Below, piece by piece: positions 7,004-14,399 of a DNA stretch of 14,399 bases. A program made the translations under genes and the position numbers. The stretch's first letter is position 1. Every line of letters starts with the position of its first letter. The DNA lies in contig JAVVUK010000036.1 in NCBI GenBank assembly GCA_036653215.1, forward strand, positions 1 to 14,399. Direction: 5' to 3'. The notes beneath the pieces were generated by a model that was given only the letters and a program-made list of their open reading frames with translations, was not told the origin of the DNA and did not search any database. Source of the DNA: JADFUS01 sp036653215. Lineage in GTDB: Bacteria > Bacteroidota > Bacteroidia > Bacteroidales > Rikenellaceae.

Positions 7004-8593
7004 ATGTTCCAAGACTTGATCCAATCTCCAATATTTGCACTTCTTATAATCATAGCACTTGGCTTTATGTTAGGACGTGTGAGTATTCGTGGCATAAGCC
7101 TTGATGTCTCGGCTGTCATCTTTATAGCTCTCATTTTTGGTCATTATGGAATTGTAGTTCCCGATGTCCTTGCTACATTTGGTATGGTGATTTTTATCTT
7201 CACCATAGGTATCCAAGCAGGACCTGGATTTTTTGCCTCTTTTAAAAGTAAAGGAGTTAAATATCTGATTTTAGCTTTCGTGATAGTCTTCTCATCAGCG
7301 GCTGTGGCTGTGGCTATGAAATATATATTTAACTTCGACATAGCACAAACAGTAGGTCTTCTTACAGGAGCCTTGACAAGTACTCCGGGTTTGGCGGCGG
7401 CGAAGGAGCTTGCTGGTGCTAATACTGCTGTTTCATATGGTATCGCTTATCCTTTCGGCGTTATTGGAGTTATCCTTTTTGTGAAGCTTCTTCCTGCAAT
7501 AACTCGTATAAAAGTTAAAGATATAGAAGAAAATAATGCTATCGATCCTCATCAACAAACAATAGTAATATCTAAAATCTTTAAAGTTACAAATAGCAGC
7601 GTTTCTGGGAAATCGTTGATGGAGCTTAAGGTGCGTACCATGACTGGGGCTGTGGTCTCTCGTCTTAGCCATGAGGGGATGAGTATAATTCCTAAAGCTA
7701 CAACAAAAATATATGAGGGTGATCTTGTAAAGGCAGTTGGTTATATAGATGCTCTTCAACGTTGTGCTTTACTTTTGGGTACGGAGGTTGCGGAGCCCCT
7801 TCCTCTTGCTACAAACAATGTGGTTAAGGTGGCTTTAGTATCTGCTAAAGCTGTGGTAAATACAACCCTTGAGGAGCTGCAAAAAGAATATGATCTTCAA
7901 TGTACTGTCACTTGTGTTAGACGTAGTGGTATAGATATACAAGCCTCTCCATCGTTAGAGCTTAAGTTAGGCGATAAACTTACAATTGTGGGTCCTGACG
8001 ATAGCGTAACAGAACTTATGAAAGCTATCGGTAATGACAAAGAAGCACTTTCAGATGTAGACCTTTTCCCTGTGGCGACAGGGATTGTTTTGGGTATGAT
8101 ATTCGGGAAAATATCGATTGACTTTGGTGGTAGCCTAACATTCTCGTTTGGGCTTACTGGTGGAGTTCTTCTTATCGCACTTCTTCTTAGTGCTAAAGGT
8201 AAGACAGGTCCTATTGTTTGGACAATGTCGAGTAACTCAAATCAACTTCTTAGACAACTTGGTCTCCTCCTTTTCTTAGCTGGTGTCGGTACTTCGGCAG
8301 GTTCAACTATGGTATCTACATTTATGGCTTATGGATGGAATATGCTCTTTGCAGGTGCTTTGATAACTCTTCTTCCGATGATTATAGTTGCGATTGTGGG
8401 TATGCGTTTTATGAAGATAAATATGATTGATATGTTTGGTGTCATAACAGGTGGAATGACAAGTACACCAGGTTTGGCAGCAGCCGACAGTATGTGTCGC
8501 AGTAATGCTCCGGGAATTGCTTATGCCACTATATATCCGTTATCAATGGTATTCCTAATTATAGCAATTCAAGTTATAACATATATCTTATAA
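7004..8593 (+). CDS. AspT/YidE-family transporter with two central TrkA-C domains
   Basis: This is a 529-residue membrane protein of the aspartate:alanine exchanger (AAE) family, which includes AspT and the E. coli protein YidE. Two hydrophobic halves of about five helices each (residues about 8-165 and 350-529) flank a soluble part. Each half carries the repeated family motif TSTPGLAAA (about residues 129 and 484), in line with an internal duplication. The soluble part has two TrkA-C (RCK_C) domains, about 185-260 and 270-345; in potassium channels such domains bind nucleotides or other small ligands. The start codon is 4 bp after the ribF-like stop, so it is probably the third gene of the rex operon. 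The substrate cannot be told: proven members exchange aspartate and alanine, but many Bacteroidota members are uncharacterised. Its stop codon directly abuts that of the convergent phosphatase gene. Confidence 0.9.
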   Translation: MFQDLIQSPIFALLIIIALGFMLGRVSIRGISLDVSAVIFIALIFGHYGIVVPDVLATFGMVIFIFTIGIQAGPGFFASFKSKGVKYLILAFVIVFSSAAVAVAMKYIFNFDIAQTVGLLTGALTSTPGLAAAKELAGANTAVSYGIAYPFGVIGVILFVKLLPAITRIKVKDIEENNAIDPHQQTIVISKIFKVTNSSVSGKSLMELKVRTMTGAVVSRLSHEGMSIIPKATTKIYEGDLVKAVGYIDALQRCALLLGTEVAEPLPLATNNVVKVALVSAKAVVNTTLEELQKEYDLQCTVTCVRRSGIDIQASPSLELKLGDKLTIVGPDDSVTELMKAIGNDKEALSDVDLFPVATGIVLGMIFGKISIDFGGSLTFSFGLTGGVLLIALLLSAKGKTGPIVWTMSSNSNQLLRQLGLLLFLAGVGTSAGSTMVSTFMAYGWNMLFAGALITLLPMIIVAIVGMRFMKINMIDMFGVITGGMTSTPGLAAADSMCRSNAPGIAYATIYPLSMVFLIIAIQVITYIL

Positions 8594-9376
8594 TTATGGA
8601 AGTAGTGAAAGTATTGTTTTGTGTAATTTCCCATTAGAGGCGATTACTTGATTACCAGACGACCAACTATTTCCACCGCTAAAGTCGGACATCTCACCTC
8701 CAGCCTGCATAACTATTAAACCTCCTGCTGCAACATCCCAAGCTCCAAGAAACGCTTCTATGCGAGCCTCGAACCTGCCGGCAGCTACATAACAAAGCTC
8801 AGCGGCAGCGGAACCTAACAAACGAGTTCCTCCAACAGATCCATATAATTTATCTACTAAATGAATAGCTATATGATGATACGCATCTGAATTATAAGGA
8901 AGCCCAAAAGCAATAAAGGCATTATCAAGCTTGTCAACGTCTGATACACATATCTCTTTTCCATTGAGCCATGCTTTGCTTCCTTTATAAGCAGAATAAC
9001 ATTCATCACGGCACACTTCATAAACAACCCCTACCAATAATTCGTCATTAGTTCGTAATGCGATGCTGACACAATATGGAGCCACATTGTGAATATAGTT
9101 TGATGTGCCATCTAAAGGATCTATGACCCAGTAATATGGCTCATCTGTTAGGCTTCCAGAGCCTTCTTCGGCAATGAAGCCTGCCTCTGGGAGGAGTAAA
9201 GATAGTTGTTCTATTAATCTACGCTCCGATTCTTTATCTACATAAGAAACATAGTTATGTGCGCTCTTCTCTTTTACTCTTGTACGATCAAAGTTATATC
9301 GTTCTTCTTTTAAAAAAAGCCCCACTTGACGAGCGATTTTCTGTACTTCAGTACAAATATAATCCAAATCTAACAT
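8594..9376 (-). CDS. Inositol-monophosphatase-family phosphatase (SuhB/CysQ-like)
   Basis: The 260-residue length is complete for this Mg2+-dependent sugar-phosphate phosphatase family. All metal-site motifs are present: the EE pair at 70-71, IDPLDGTSNYIH (85-96, with D86 and D89) and WDVAAGGLIVMQAGG (213-227, with D214). In bacteria, members act on inositol-1-phosphate, 3'-phosphoadenosine-5'-phosphate, histidinol phosphate or fructose bisphosphate, and sequence alone does not settle which. It is probably cytosolic, as no signal peptide is seen. The gene lies behind lon on the same strand, but a strong terminator ends 16 nt before its start codon and no -7 element is visible in between, so how it is transcribed is unclear. 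Its stop codon is immediately next to that of the AspT-like gene, with no spacer for a terminator. Confidence 0.92.
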   Translation of the reverse strand: MLDLDYICTEVQKIARQVGLFLKEERYNFDRTRVKEKSAHNYVSYVDKESERRLIEQLSLLLPEAGFIAEEGSGSLTDEPYYWVIDPLDGTSNYIHNVAPYCVSIALRTNDELLVGVVYEVCRDECYSAYKGSKAWLNGKEICVSDVDKLDNAFIAFGLPYNSDAYHHIAIHLVDKLYGSVGGTRLLGSAAAELCYVAAGRFEARIEAFLGAWDVAAGGLIVMQAGGEMSDFSGGNSWSSGNQVIASNGKLHKTILSLLP

Positions 9377-9392
9377 ATCTATTTATCTATAA

Positions 9393-9427
9393 AAAAAGCA
9401 CTGCCTCGTAATGAAACAGTGCTTTTT
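9393..9427 (-). terminator. Intrinsic terminator after lon
   Basis: Positions 9393-9403 (AAAAAGCACTG) and 9417-9427 (CAGTGCTTTTT) form a perfect 11-bp inverted repeat with a 13-nt loop. On the minus strand the stem is followed by a run of seven T (9397-9391). It begins 10 nt after the lon stop codon. It is nearly symmetric, but no plus-strand gene ends nearby, so its role is for lon. The phosphatase start codon lies only 16 nt beyond it. Confidence 0.88.
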
Positions 9428-9437
9428 GTTATTATAA

Positions 9438-11849
9438 TTATAATAGTGCTTCTTTTAAGACCTCTTGTAAAGTGTCTACATAGTGGAACGTTAACCCTTC
9501 GATATATATAGGTTTTATCTCCATTATGTCTTTGCGGTTTCTGCTGCAAAGAATTATGTCTGTGATGCCAGCTCTTTTTGCTGCAAGGATCTTTTCTTTT
9601 AAGCCTCCGACAGGTAAAACCTTTCCTCGTAAGGTAGTCTCTCCAGTAAGAGCTATACGCTCTTTTACTTTTCTGCCCGAAAGCAATGAAACTAATGATG
9701 TTACTATTGTGATCCCTGCACTTGGTCCGTCTTTAGGAGTAGCCCCTTCGGGAACGTGTATGTGTACGTCGTTTGTTTCAAGTAGGGAAGCATCTATGCC
9801 AAGTTCATCCGCATTTGCCTTAACCCATTGAAGAGCTATGGTGGCAGATTCTTTCATTACGTCACCAAGATTTCCGGTTAGCGTCAACCCTCCTTTGCCT
9901 TTGTTGTAGCTCGATTCTATAAATAGAATTTCGCCACCTACCTCTGTCCATGCAAGACCTGTAACGACACCTTTTATATCATTCCCCTCATACATATCAA
10001 AAATGAATGGAGGAACGCCAAGTATAGTCTCAATTTCAGATTTTGTGATTTCACTTTTATACTTCTCGTTAAAACCTATGTCTTTGGCTCTGTGACGAAT
10101 AAGTTTTGCAATTTGTTTGTTGAGTGCTCTGACACCAGACTCACGAGTGTAATTTGAGATTATAAACGATAAATTATTATCGCTTATTTTAAATTGAACT
10201 TTCTTTACTCCGTGAGCTTCAAGTTGTTGAGGAACAAGATGCCTATTTGCTATTTGCACCTTCTCAGCAGCCAAATATCCCGATATGTCAATAAGCTCCA
10301 TCCTGTCTCGCAGCGCAGGAGATATATTTGATATGTTGTTAGCTGTGGCTATAAATAAGACTTTTGATAAGTCATATTCTATGTCTAAGTAGTTGTCGTG
10401 AAATGTGGTATTTTGCTCAGGGTCTAACACTTCCAAAAGCGCAGATGCAGGGTCTCCATGATTACTCATAGTGACTTTATCTATCTCGTCAAGGATGATG
10501 ACGGGATTTGAAGAACCGCATTTTTTGATTGTTTGTATAATACGTCCCGGCATGGCTCCGATATATGTACGTCTATGTCCTCTAATCTCAGACTCGTCGT
10601 ATAAACCACCTAAAGAGATACGCCCATATGTGCGTTTCAATGCCGAAGCTACCGACTTACCAAGAGATGTTTTACCAACTCCCGGAGGTCCATATAAGCA
10701 TAGAATAGGAGACTTAAGATCTCCTTTTATTTTCAATACAGCAAGGTGTTCTATAATTCTATCTTTCACTTCTTCAAGTCCAAAGTGGTCTCTATCGAGC
10801 ACCTTTTGAGCCTTTTCAAGATCTATATTGTCTTTAGTTAGTTTGTCCCAAGGAAGATCTAACATCAGTTGTATATAGCTCAGTTGAGTATGAAACTCCG
10901 CTACTGCAGGATTCATGCGTTCGAGCTTTGAGAGTTCTTTATTAAAAGTCGCTTCAACAGAAGCACTCCATTTTTTACTCTTAGCTTTCTCTCGTAACTC
11001 TTCTATATCGTTCTCAGTAGGATCGTCACCAAGCTCATCTTGAATTACACGTATCTGTTGTTGTAGATAATATTCTCTTTGTTGAGAGTCTATGTCGTTT
11101 TTAACCTTTTGTTGAAGTTCATTTTTTATGTTAAGGAGCTGTTGCTCTTTCATAAGAAGTTCTAAAAGCTTTGTGGCACGTGCATATACACCGGGAGCCT
11201 CAAGCAGAGCTTGTTTATCTTCGTCATCAAAGTCTATATTTGTAGAGACAAAATTTATAAGCCCCTTGTTGCTATCTAAGTTTTTAATAGCAAAAATAGT
11301 CTCGTTTGGTATCGATGGTGAAAGGTGTATTATGTTTATAGCTATGTCTTTTATAGACTCTATAAGAGCTTGATATTTAAGATTGTCTTTTGTTAAAAAT
11401 TGCTTATCAGCAAGAGCTACAACTTTGGCTGTAAAGTATGGCTCTGAAGATATAAACTCCTTAACCTCAAACTTTTCTATCCCTTGAAGTATAGCTGTGA
11501 GATTACCATTAGGCATCTCTAAAACTTTTAGAAGTCTTGCAGCAGTACCTATTCTATATAAATCATCAAATGTAGGATCTTCGGTATTTGGGTTACACTG
11601 AAGTATGGCACCAAAAATACGATTTGTGCCCTCAATTTCTTTTATTAATTTTATAGACTTGTCCCTACCTATTGTTATAGGAGTGACAGCACCAGGAAAC
11701 AAGGCAGAACTGCGGAGTGTTAATATGGGTAACACCTCCGGCAAATCAATTTCTTCGTCACTAAATTGTTGTGTCGTCATAATGGGTATTATCTGGTCAC
11801 CAAATTCTATATCTAAGTCGGCTGATAGGTTATTATTCTTTTTTATCAT
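9438..11849 (-). CDS. lon: ATP-dependent protease Lon (LonA)
   Basis: Lon is a cytosolic hexameric AAA+ protease that unfolds and degrades damaged proteins and some regulators. The 803-residue length fits LonA, with a short N-terminal extension. The substrate-binding LON domain begins with LPEVLPILTLRSSALFPGAVTP (about 37-58), followed by a long helical region (about 230-320). The AAA+ module has Walker A GPPGVGKTS near 386-394 and Walker B VIILDEIDK near 450. The protease domain carries the catalytic serine S710 (in PKDGPSAG) and lysine K753 (in GGLKEKILAAKRAG); their spacing of 43 residues equals that in E. coli Lon (S679/K722). The start at 11849 is supported by a good promoter 40-70 bp upstream; a later ATG at residue 24 would still keep the LON domain. 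It is divergent from valS. Confidence 0.97.
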   Translation of the reverse strand: MIKKNNNLSADLDIEFGDQIIPIMTTQQFSDEEIDLPEVLPILTLRSSALFPGAVTPITIGRDKSIKLIKEIEGTNRIFGAILQCNPNTEDPTFDDLYRIGTAARLLKVLEMPNGNLTAILQGIEKFEVKEFISSEPYFTAKVVALADKQFLTKDNLKYQALIESIKDIAINIIHLSPSIPNETIFAIKNLDSNKGLINFVSTNIDFDDEDKQALLEAPGVYARATKLLELLMKEQQLLNIKNELQQKVKNDIDSQQREYYLQQQIRVIQDELGDDPTENDIEELREKAKSKKWSASVEATFNKELSKLERMNPAVAEFHTQLSYIQLMLDLPWDKLTKDNIDLEKAQKVLDRDHFGLEEVKDRIIEHLAVLKIKGDLKSPILCLYGPPGVGKTSLGKSVASALKRTYGRISLGGLYDESEIRGHRRTYIGAMPGRIIQTIKKCGSSNPVIILDEIDKVTMSNHGDPASALLEVLDPEQNTTFHDNYLDIEYDLSKVLFIATANNISNISPALRDRMELIDISGYLAAEKVQIANRHLVPQQLEAHGVKKVQFKISDNNLSFIISNYTRESGVRALNKQIAKLIRHRAKDIGFNEKYKSEITKSEIETILGVPPFIFDMYEGNDIKGVVTGLAWTEVGGEILFIESSYNKGKGGLTLTGNLGDVMKESATIALQWVKANADELGIDASLLETNDVHIHVPEGATPKDGPSAGITIVTSLVSLLSGRKVKERIALTGETTLRGKVLPVGGLKEKILAAKRAGITDIILCSRNRKDIMEIKPIYIEGLTFHYVDTLQEVLKEALL

Positions 11850-11888
11850 TTTAAAAATTAGCTGTAAATATTATTATTATGCACGTTG

Positions 11889-11918
11889 CAAAGATAGCAA
11901 AAATACACTATAAATCAA
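11889..11918 (-). promoter_or_regulatory. Bacteroidota-type promoter for lon
   Basis: The minus strand reads TTG (11918-11916), a 19-nt spacer, then TATCTTTG (11896-11889) followed by C. This matches the Bacteroidota primary-sigma pattern TTG-N19-21-TAnnTTTG in both boxes and spacing. The predicted transcript start is near 11880-11884, giving a leader of about 30-35 nt before lon. A second, weaker TATTTTTG lies at 11905-11898. No heat-shock-type element was recognised. Confidence 0.7.
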
Positions 11919-12005
11919 CGAAATTTCTCATCTTTTAGTGTAAGAGTGTGCCTATAAAATTCTGGAACTTCATCACATGGCGCATTTTTTTTATATTTTA
12001 GACAC

Positions 12006-12033
12006 TTTGTTAATATATTTATTGTTATATTTG
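12006..12033 (+). promoter_or_regulatory. Candidate promoter for valS
   Basis: TATATTTG (12026-12033), followed by C, matches the -7 consensus TAnnTTTG, and TTTG stands at 12006-12009. The spacer of 16 nt is shorter than the usual 19-21, so the -33 call is weaker than the -7. The predicted transcript start is about 15-20 nt before the valS start codon, leaving little leader. No T-box or other leader structure is seen. Confidence 0.55.
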
Positions 12034-12056
12034 CAGCTAACAAATTTTTTTAGATT

Positions 12057-14399
12057 ATGGAAATTCCATCAAAATATAATCCTGCACTCAGCGAGGATAA
12101 GTGGTATAAGTATTGGTTGGACAAAGGGTTCTTCCACTCTGAGCCGGATAATAGAAAAGCATATACGATTGTTATTCCACCGCCTAATGTTACAGGTGTG
12201 CTTCATATGGGGCATATGTTAAATAATACTATTCAAGATGTCTTAGTACGTCGAGCACGTATGAAAGGCCTCAATGCTTGTTGGGTTCCGGGAACAGACC
12301 ATGCTTCAATTGCGACAGAAGCAAAAGTTGTGCAAAAATTAGCTACTGAAGGGCTTTCTAAAGCGGATATGTCTCGTGATGAGTTTATGAATCATGCGTG
12401 GGAGTGGACACACAAACATGGTGGTATCATTCTTGAACAACTCAAAAAGTTAGGTGCTTCGTGCGACTGGGAAAGAACAAAATTTACTATGGACGACGAT
12501 CTTAGCGAGAGTGTGATCGATGTTTTTGTAGACTTATATAATAAAGGTATAATATATAGAGGTGTTCGTATGGTCAATTGGGACCCTGCGGCATTAACTG
12601 CTTTATCGGACGAGGAGGTTATTTATAAAGAGGAGCAAAGCAAGTTGTATTATCTAAAATATATGGTTGAGGGGTCTTCTGAAGCAGTAATCGTTGCTAC
12701 TACACGTCCTGAGACAATTTTGGGCGATACAGCGTTATGTGTCCATCCTCAAGATCCTAAATATCAACATCTGAAAGGTAAAAGAGTTATCGTACCTCTT
12801 GTAAATAGATCTATACCTATTATAATGGATGAATATGTAGATATGGATTTTGGTACTGGGGCTTTGAAAGTCACTCCTGCGCACGATATAAACGACTATA
12901 TGTTAGGTCAGAAATATAATCTTGAAGTAATAGATATATTTAATGACAACGGTACGATAAACGACAAAGTAGGTCTTTATGTTGGGATGGATAGGTTTGA
13001 GCTTAGGGATAAAATAGCCATAGATCTGCAAAATGTCGCTTTGATGGATAAGGTAGAAGACTATCAAAATAAAGTAGGCATTTCTGAACGTACAGGTGTT
13101 GCCATAGAACCAAAGTTATCTATGCAATGGTTCTTGAAGATGGACGACATTGTGAAGCCGGCTCTTGATGCTGTTATGAACGATGATATAGTGCTTTATC
13201 CTGCTAAGTTTAAAAACACATATAAACATTGGTTAGATAACATCAAAGATTGGTGTCTTTCACGTCAGTTATGGTGGGGACAACAAATCCCTGCATACTA
13301 CCTTTCCGACGGTACTTTTGTCGTTGCTACAACGATAGAAAAGGCTCTTGAATTGGCAAAAGAAAAGACAGGCAATAAATCTCTAACATCGTCCGATCTA
13401 CGTCAAGAAGAGGATGTCCTTGACACATGGTTCTCGTCATGGTTATGGCCAATATCTGTATTTGACGGTATTAGAAACCCTAATAATAAAGATATAGAAT
13501 ATTACTATCCTACAAACGACCTTGTCACAGCTCCCGACATATTATTCTTCTGGGTTGCTCGTATGGTTATTGCGGGTTATGAATATAAAGGTGAGAAACC
13601 ATTCTCAAATGTCTATTTCACAGGTATAGTGCGTGATGCACAACGTCGTAAGATGAGTAAATCACTCGGCAACTCTCCCGATCCATTAGACTTAATATCT
13701 AAATATGGGGCAGACAGTGTTCGTGTAGCGATGATGCTTTGTGCTTCGGCAGGGAACGACATTATGTGGGATGAGACTTTGCCAGAGCAAGGGCGTAACT
13801 TCGGTAATAAAATATGGAATGCTTTTAGACTTGTTCAAGGTTGGGAAGTGAGCAATACCATAGAACAACCATTAAGTAGTAAAATATCGGTAGAATGGTT
13901 CGACTCTATATTGAGCAAAAATATGGAAGAGATAAATGCTAATTTCGACAGCTATCGTATTTCTGAGTCTTTGATGCAGCTATACAAGCTGTTTTGGGAT
14001 GAGTTTTCAGGGTGGTATCTTGAAATGATAAAACCAGCATACCAAGCACCAATAGATGCTGTGACATATAAACAAACAGTCGAGTTCTTTGAAAAGCTGT
14101 TAAAATTGCTTCATCCCTATATGCCTTTTATCACAGAAGAGATATGGCACTATTTAGGTGATCGTAAAGACGGTGAGAGCATCATGATTGAGCTTTTGCC
14201 TCTTCTCACTCCAGTAAATGAAAAGCTGATTGTTTCTGTGGATGAGAGTAAAGATATTATCTCTAATATACGTAACATCCGTAAAAGTAAAAATATAGCT
14301 CAACGTAATAGCATAGAGCTGAAAGTTAGAGGAGGAGAGATAGGAAAATCGCAACAATCAATAATTACAAAGATTGCAAACGTATCTTCAATAGATACT
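12057..14399 (+). CDS. valS: Valyl-tRNA synthetase, C-terminus beyond window
   Basis: ValRS is a cytosolic class I enzyme that charges tRNA-Val and edits mischarged threonine. Exactly 781 codons are visible and the frame is open at the right edge; family members have about 870-890 residues, so roughly 100 are missing, including the C-terminal coiled coil. The N-terminus MEIPSKYNPA fits Bacteroidota ValRS. The HIGH motif is HMGH at residues 50-53 in PPPNVTGVLHMGHMLNN, and KMSKS is at 532-536. The editing domain lies between, with VATTRPETILGDTA and the DFGTGALKVTPAHD segment. TNDLVTAPDI before FFWVARM is also of the Bacteroidota kind. The anticodon-binding helical domain starts near residue 580. 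It is divergent from lon, with a promoter just upstream. Confidence 0.97.
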   Translation, partial: MEIPSKYNPALSEDKWYKYWLDKGFFHSEPDNRKAYTIVIPPPNVTGVLHMGHMLNNTIQDVLVRRARMKGLNACWVPGTDHASIATEAKVVQKLATEGLSKADMSRDEFMNHAWEWTHKHGGIILEQLKKLGASCDWERTKFTMDDDLSESVIDVFVDLYNKGIIYRGVRMVNWDPAALTALSDEEVIYKEEQSKLYYLKYMVEGSSEAVIVATTRPETILGDTALCVHPQDPKYQHLKGKRVIVPLVNRSIPIIMDEYVDMDFGTGALKVTPAHDINDYMLGQKYNLEVIDIFNDNGTINDKVGLYVGMDRFELRDKIAIDLQNVALMDKVEDYQNKVGISERTGVAIEPKLSMQWFLKMDDIVKPALDAVMNDDIVLYPAKFKNTYKHWLDNIKDWCLSRQLWWGQQIPAYYLSDGTFVVATTIEKALELAKEKTGNKSLTSSDLRQEEDVLDTWFSSWLWPISVFDGIRNPNNKDIEYYYPTNDLVTAPDILFFWVARMVIAGYEYKGEKPFSNVYFTGIVRDAQRRKMSKSLGNSPDPLDLISKYGADSVRVAMMLCASAGNDIMWDETLPEQGRNFGNKIWNAFRLVQGWEVSNTIEQPLSSKISVEWFDSILSKNMEEINANFDSYRISESLMQLYKLFWDEFSGWYLEMIKPAYQAPIDAVTYKQTVEFFEKLLKLLHPYMPFITEEIWHYLGDRKDGESIMIELLPLLTPVNEKLIVSVDESKDIISNIRNIRKSKNIAQRNSIELKVRGGEIGKSQQSIITKIANVSSIDT

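Noticed and set aside
9526..11913. Plus-strand open frames opposite lon (9526-9831, 10471-10809, 11128-11373, 11605-11913)
   Set aside because: They are antisense shadows of the intact lon gene with no family resemblance.
11977..12222. Small plus-strand frame overlapping the valS start
   Set aside because: It is in a different frame from valS, which has the correct N-terminus and HMGH motif; the product is a low-complexity hydrophobic stretch read from AT-rich intergenic DNA.
1..14399. Mobile element, prophage, defence system or CRISPR array
   Set aside because: No transposase, integrase, direct-repeat array, tRNA-linked attachment site or known defence gene was found; gene content is core metabolism and housekeeping.

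Overview
The window reads as a chromosomal segment of an anaerobic member of the Bacteroidota, most likely order Bacteroidales. The evidence is a fused SecD-SecF protein, several promoters with the Bacteroidota -7 element TAnnTTTG, weak or absent Shine-Dalgarno sequences, AT-rich DNA (GC roughly 35-40 %, judged by eye), and a Bacteroidota-like valyl-tRNA synthetase (TNDLVTAPDI before its FFWVARM segment). The [FeFe]-hydrogenase maturase HydG points to fermentative, hydrogen-metabolising life. Species cannot be named from this sequence alone.

Layout. Positions 2-2995 (minus) hold a nearly complete secDF, cut by the left edge within its last few codons. Upstream of it, also on minus, lie a LysR-type regulator (3058-3945) and hydG (3957-5378), 11 bp apart and probably one transcript. 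A 207-bp divergent control region (5379-5585) follows, with opposed -7 elements, a perfect 21-bp palindrome and leader hairpins. Plus-strand genes then run rex (5586-6257), a truncated ribF-like adenylyltransferase (6244-6999, overlapping rex by 14 nt) and an AspT/YidE-type transporter with two TrkA-C domains (7004-8593), probably one operon. The transporter stop abuts the stop of a convergent inositol-monophosphatase-family gene (8594-9376, minus). Behind that come a strong terminator (9393-9427) and lon (9438-11849, minus). A second divergent region (11850-12056) separates lon from valS (12057 to the right edge, plus, C-terminus missing).

How the genes fit together. secDF, lon and valS are housekeeping genes for protein export, protein quality control and translation. 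The distinctive part is the middle: a NADH/NAD+-sensing repressor (Rex) divergent from hydG, whose product makes CO/CN ligands for the hydrogenase H-cluster, with a LysR regulator behind hydG and a degraded flavin enzyme behind rex. Rex is known in several phyla to control hydrogenase and fermentation genes, so the arrangement suggests a redox-responsive switch for hydrogenase maturation; this is inference.

No tRNA, rRNA, CRISPR array, insertion sequence, prophage or other mobile element was recognised. There is no gene-free stretch longer than about 210 bp. I did not find a clearly new multi-gene system; the points most worth checking are the rex/hydG control region and the shrunken RibF.
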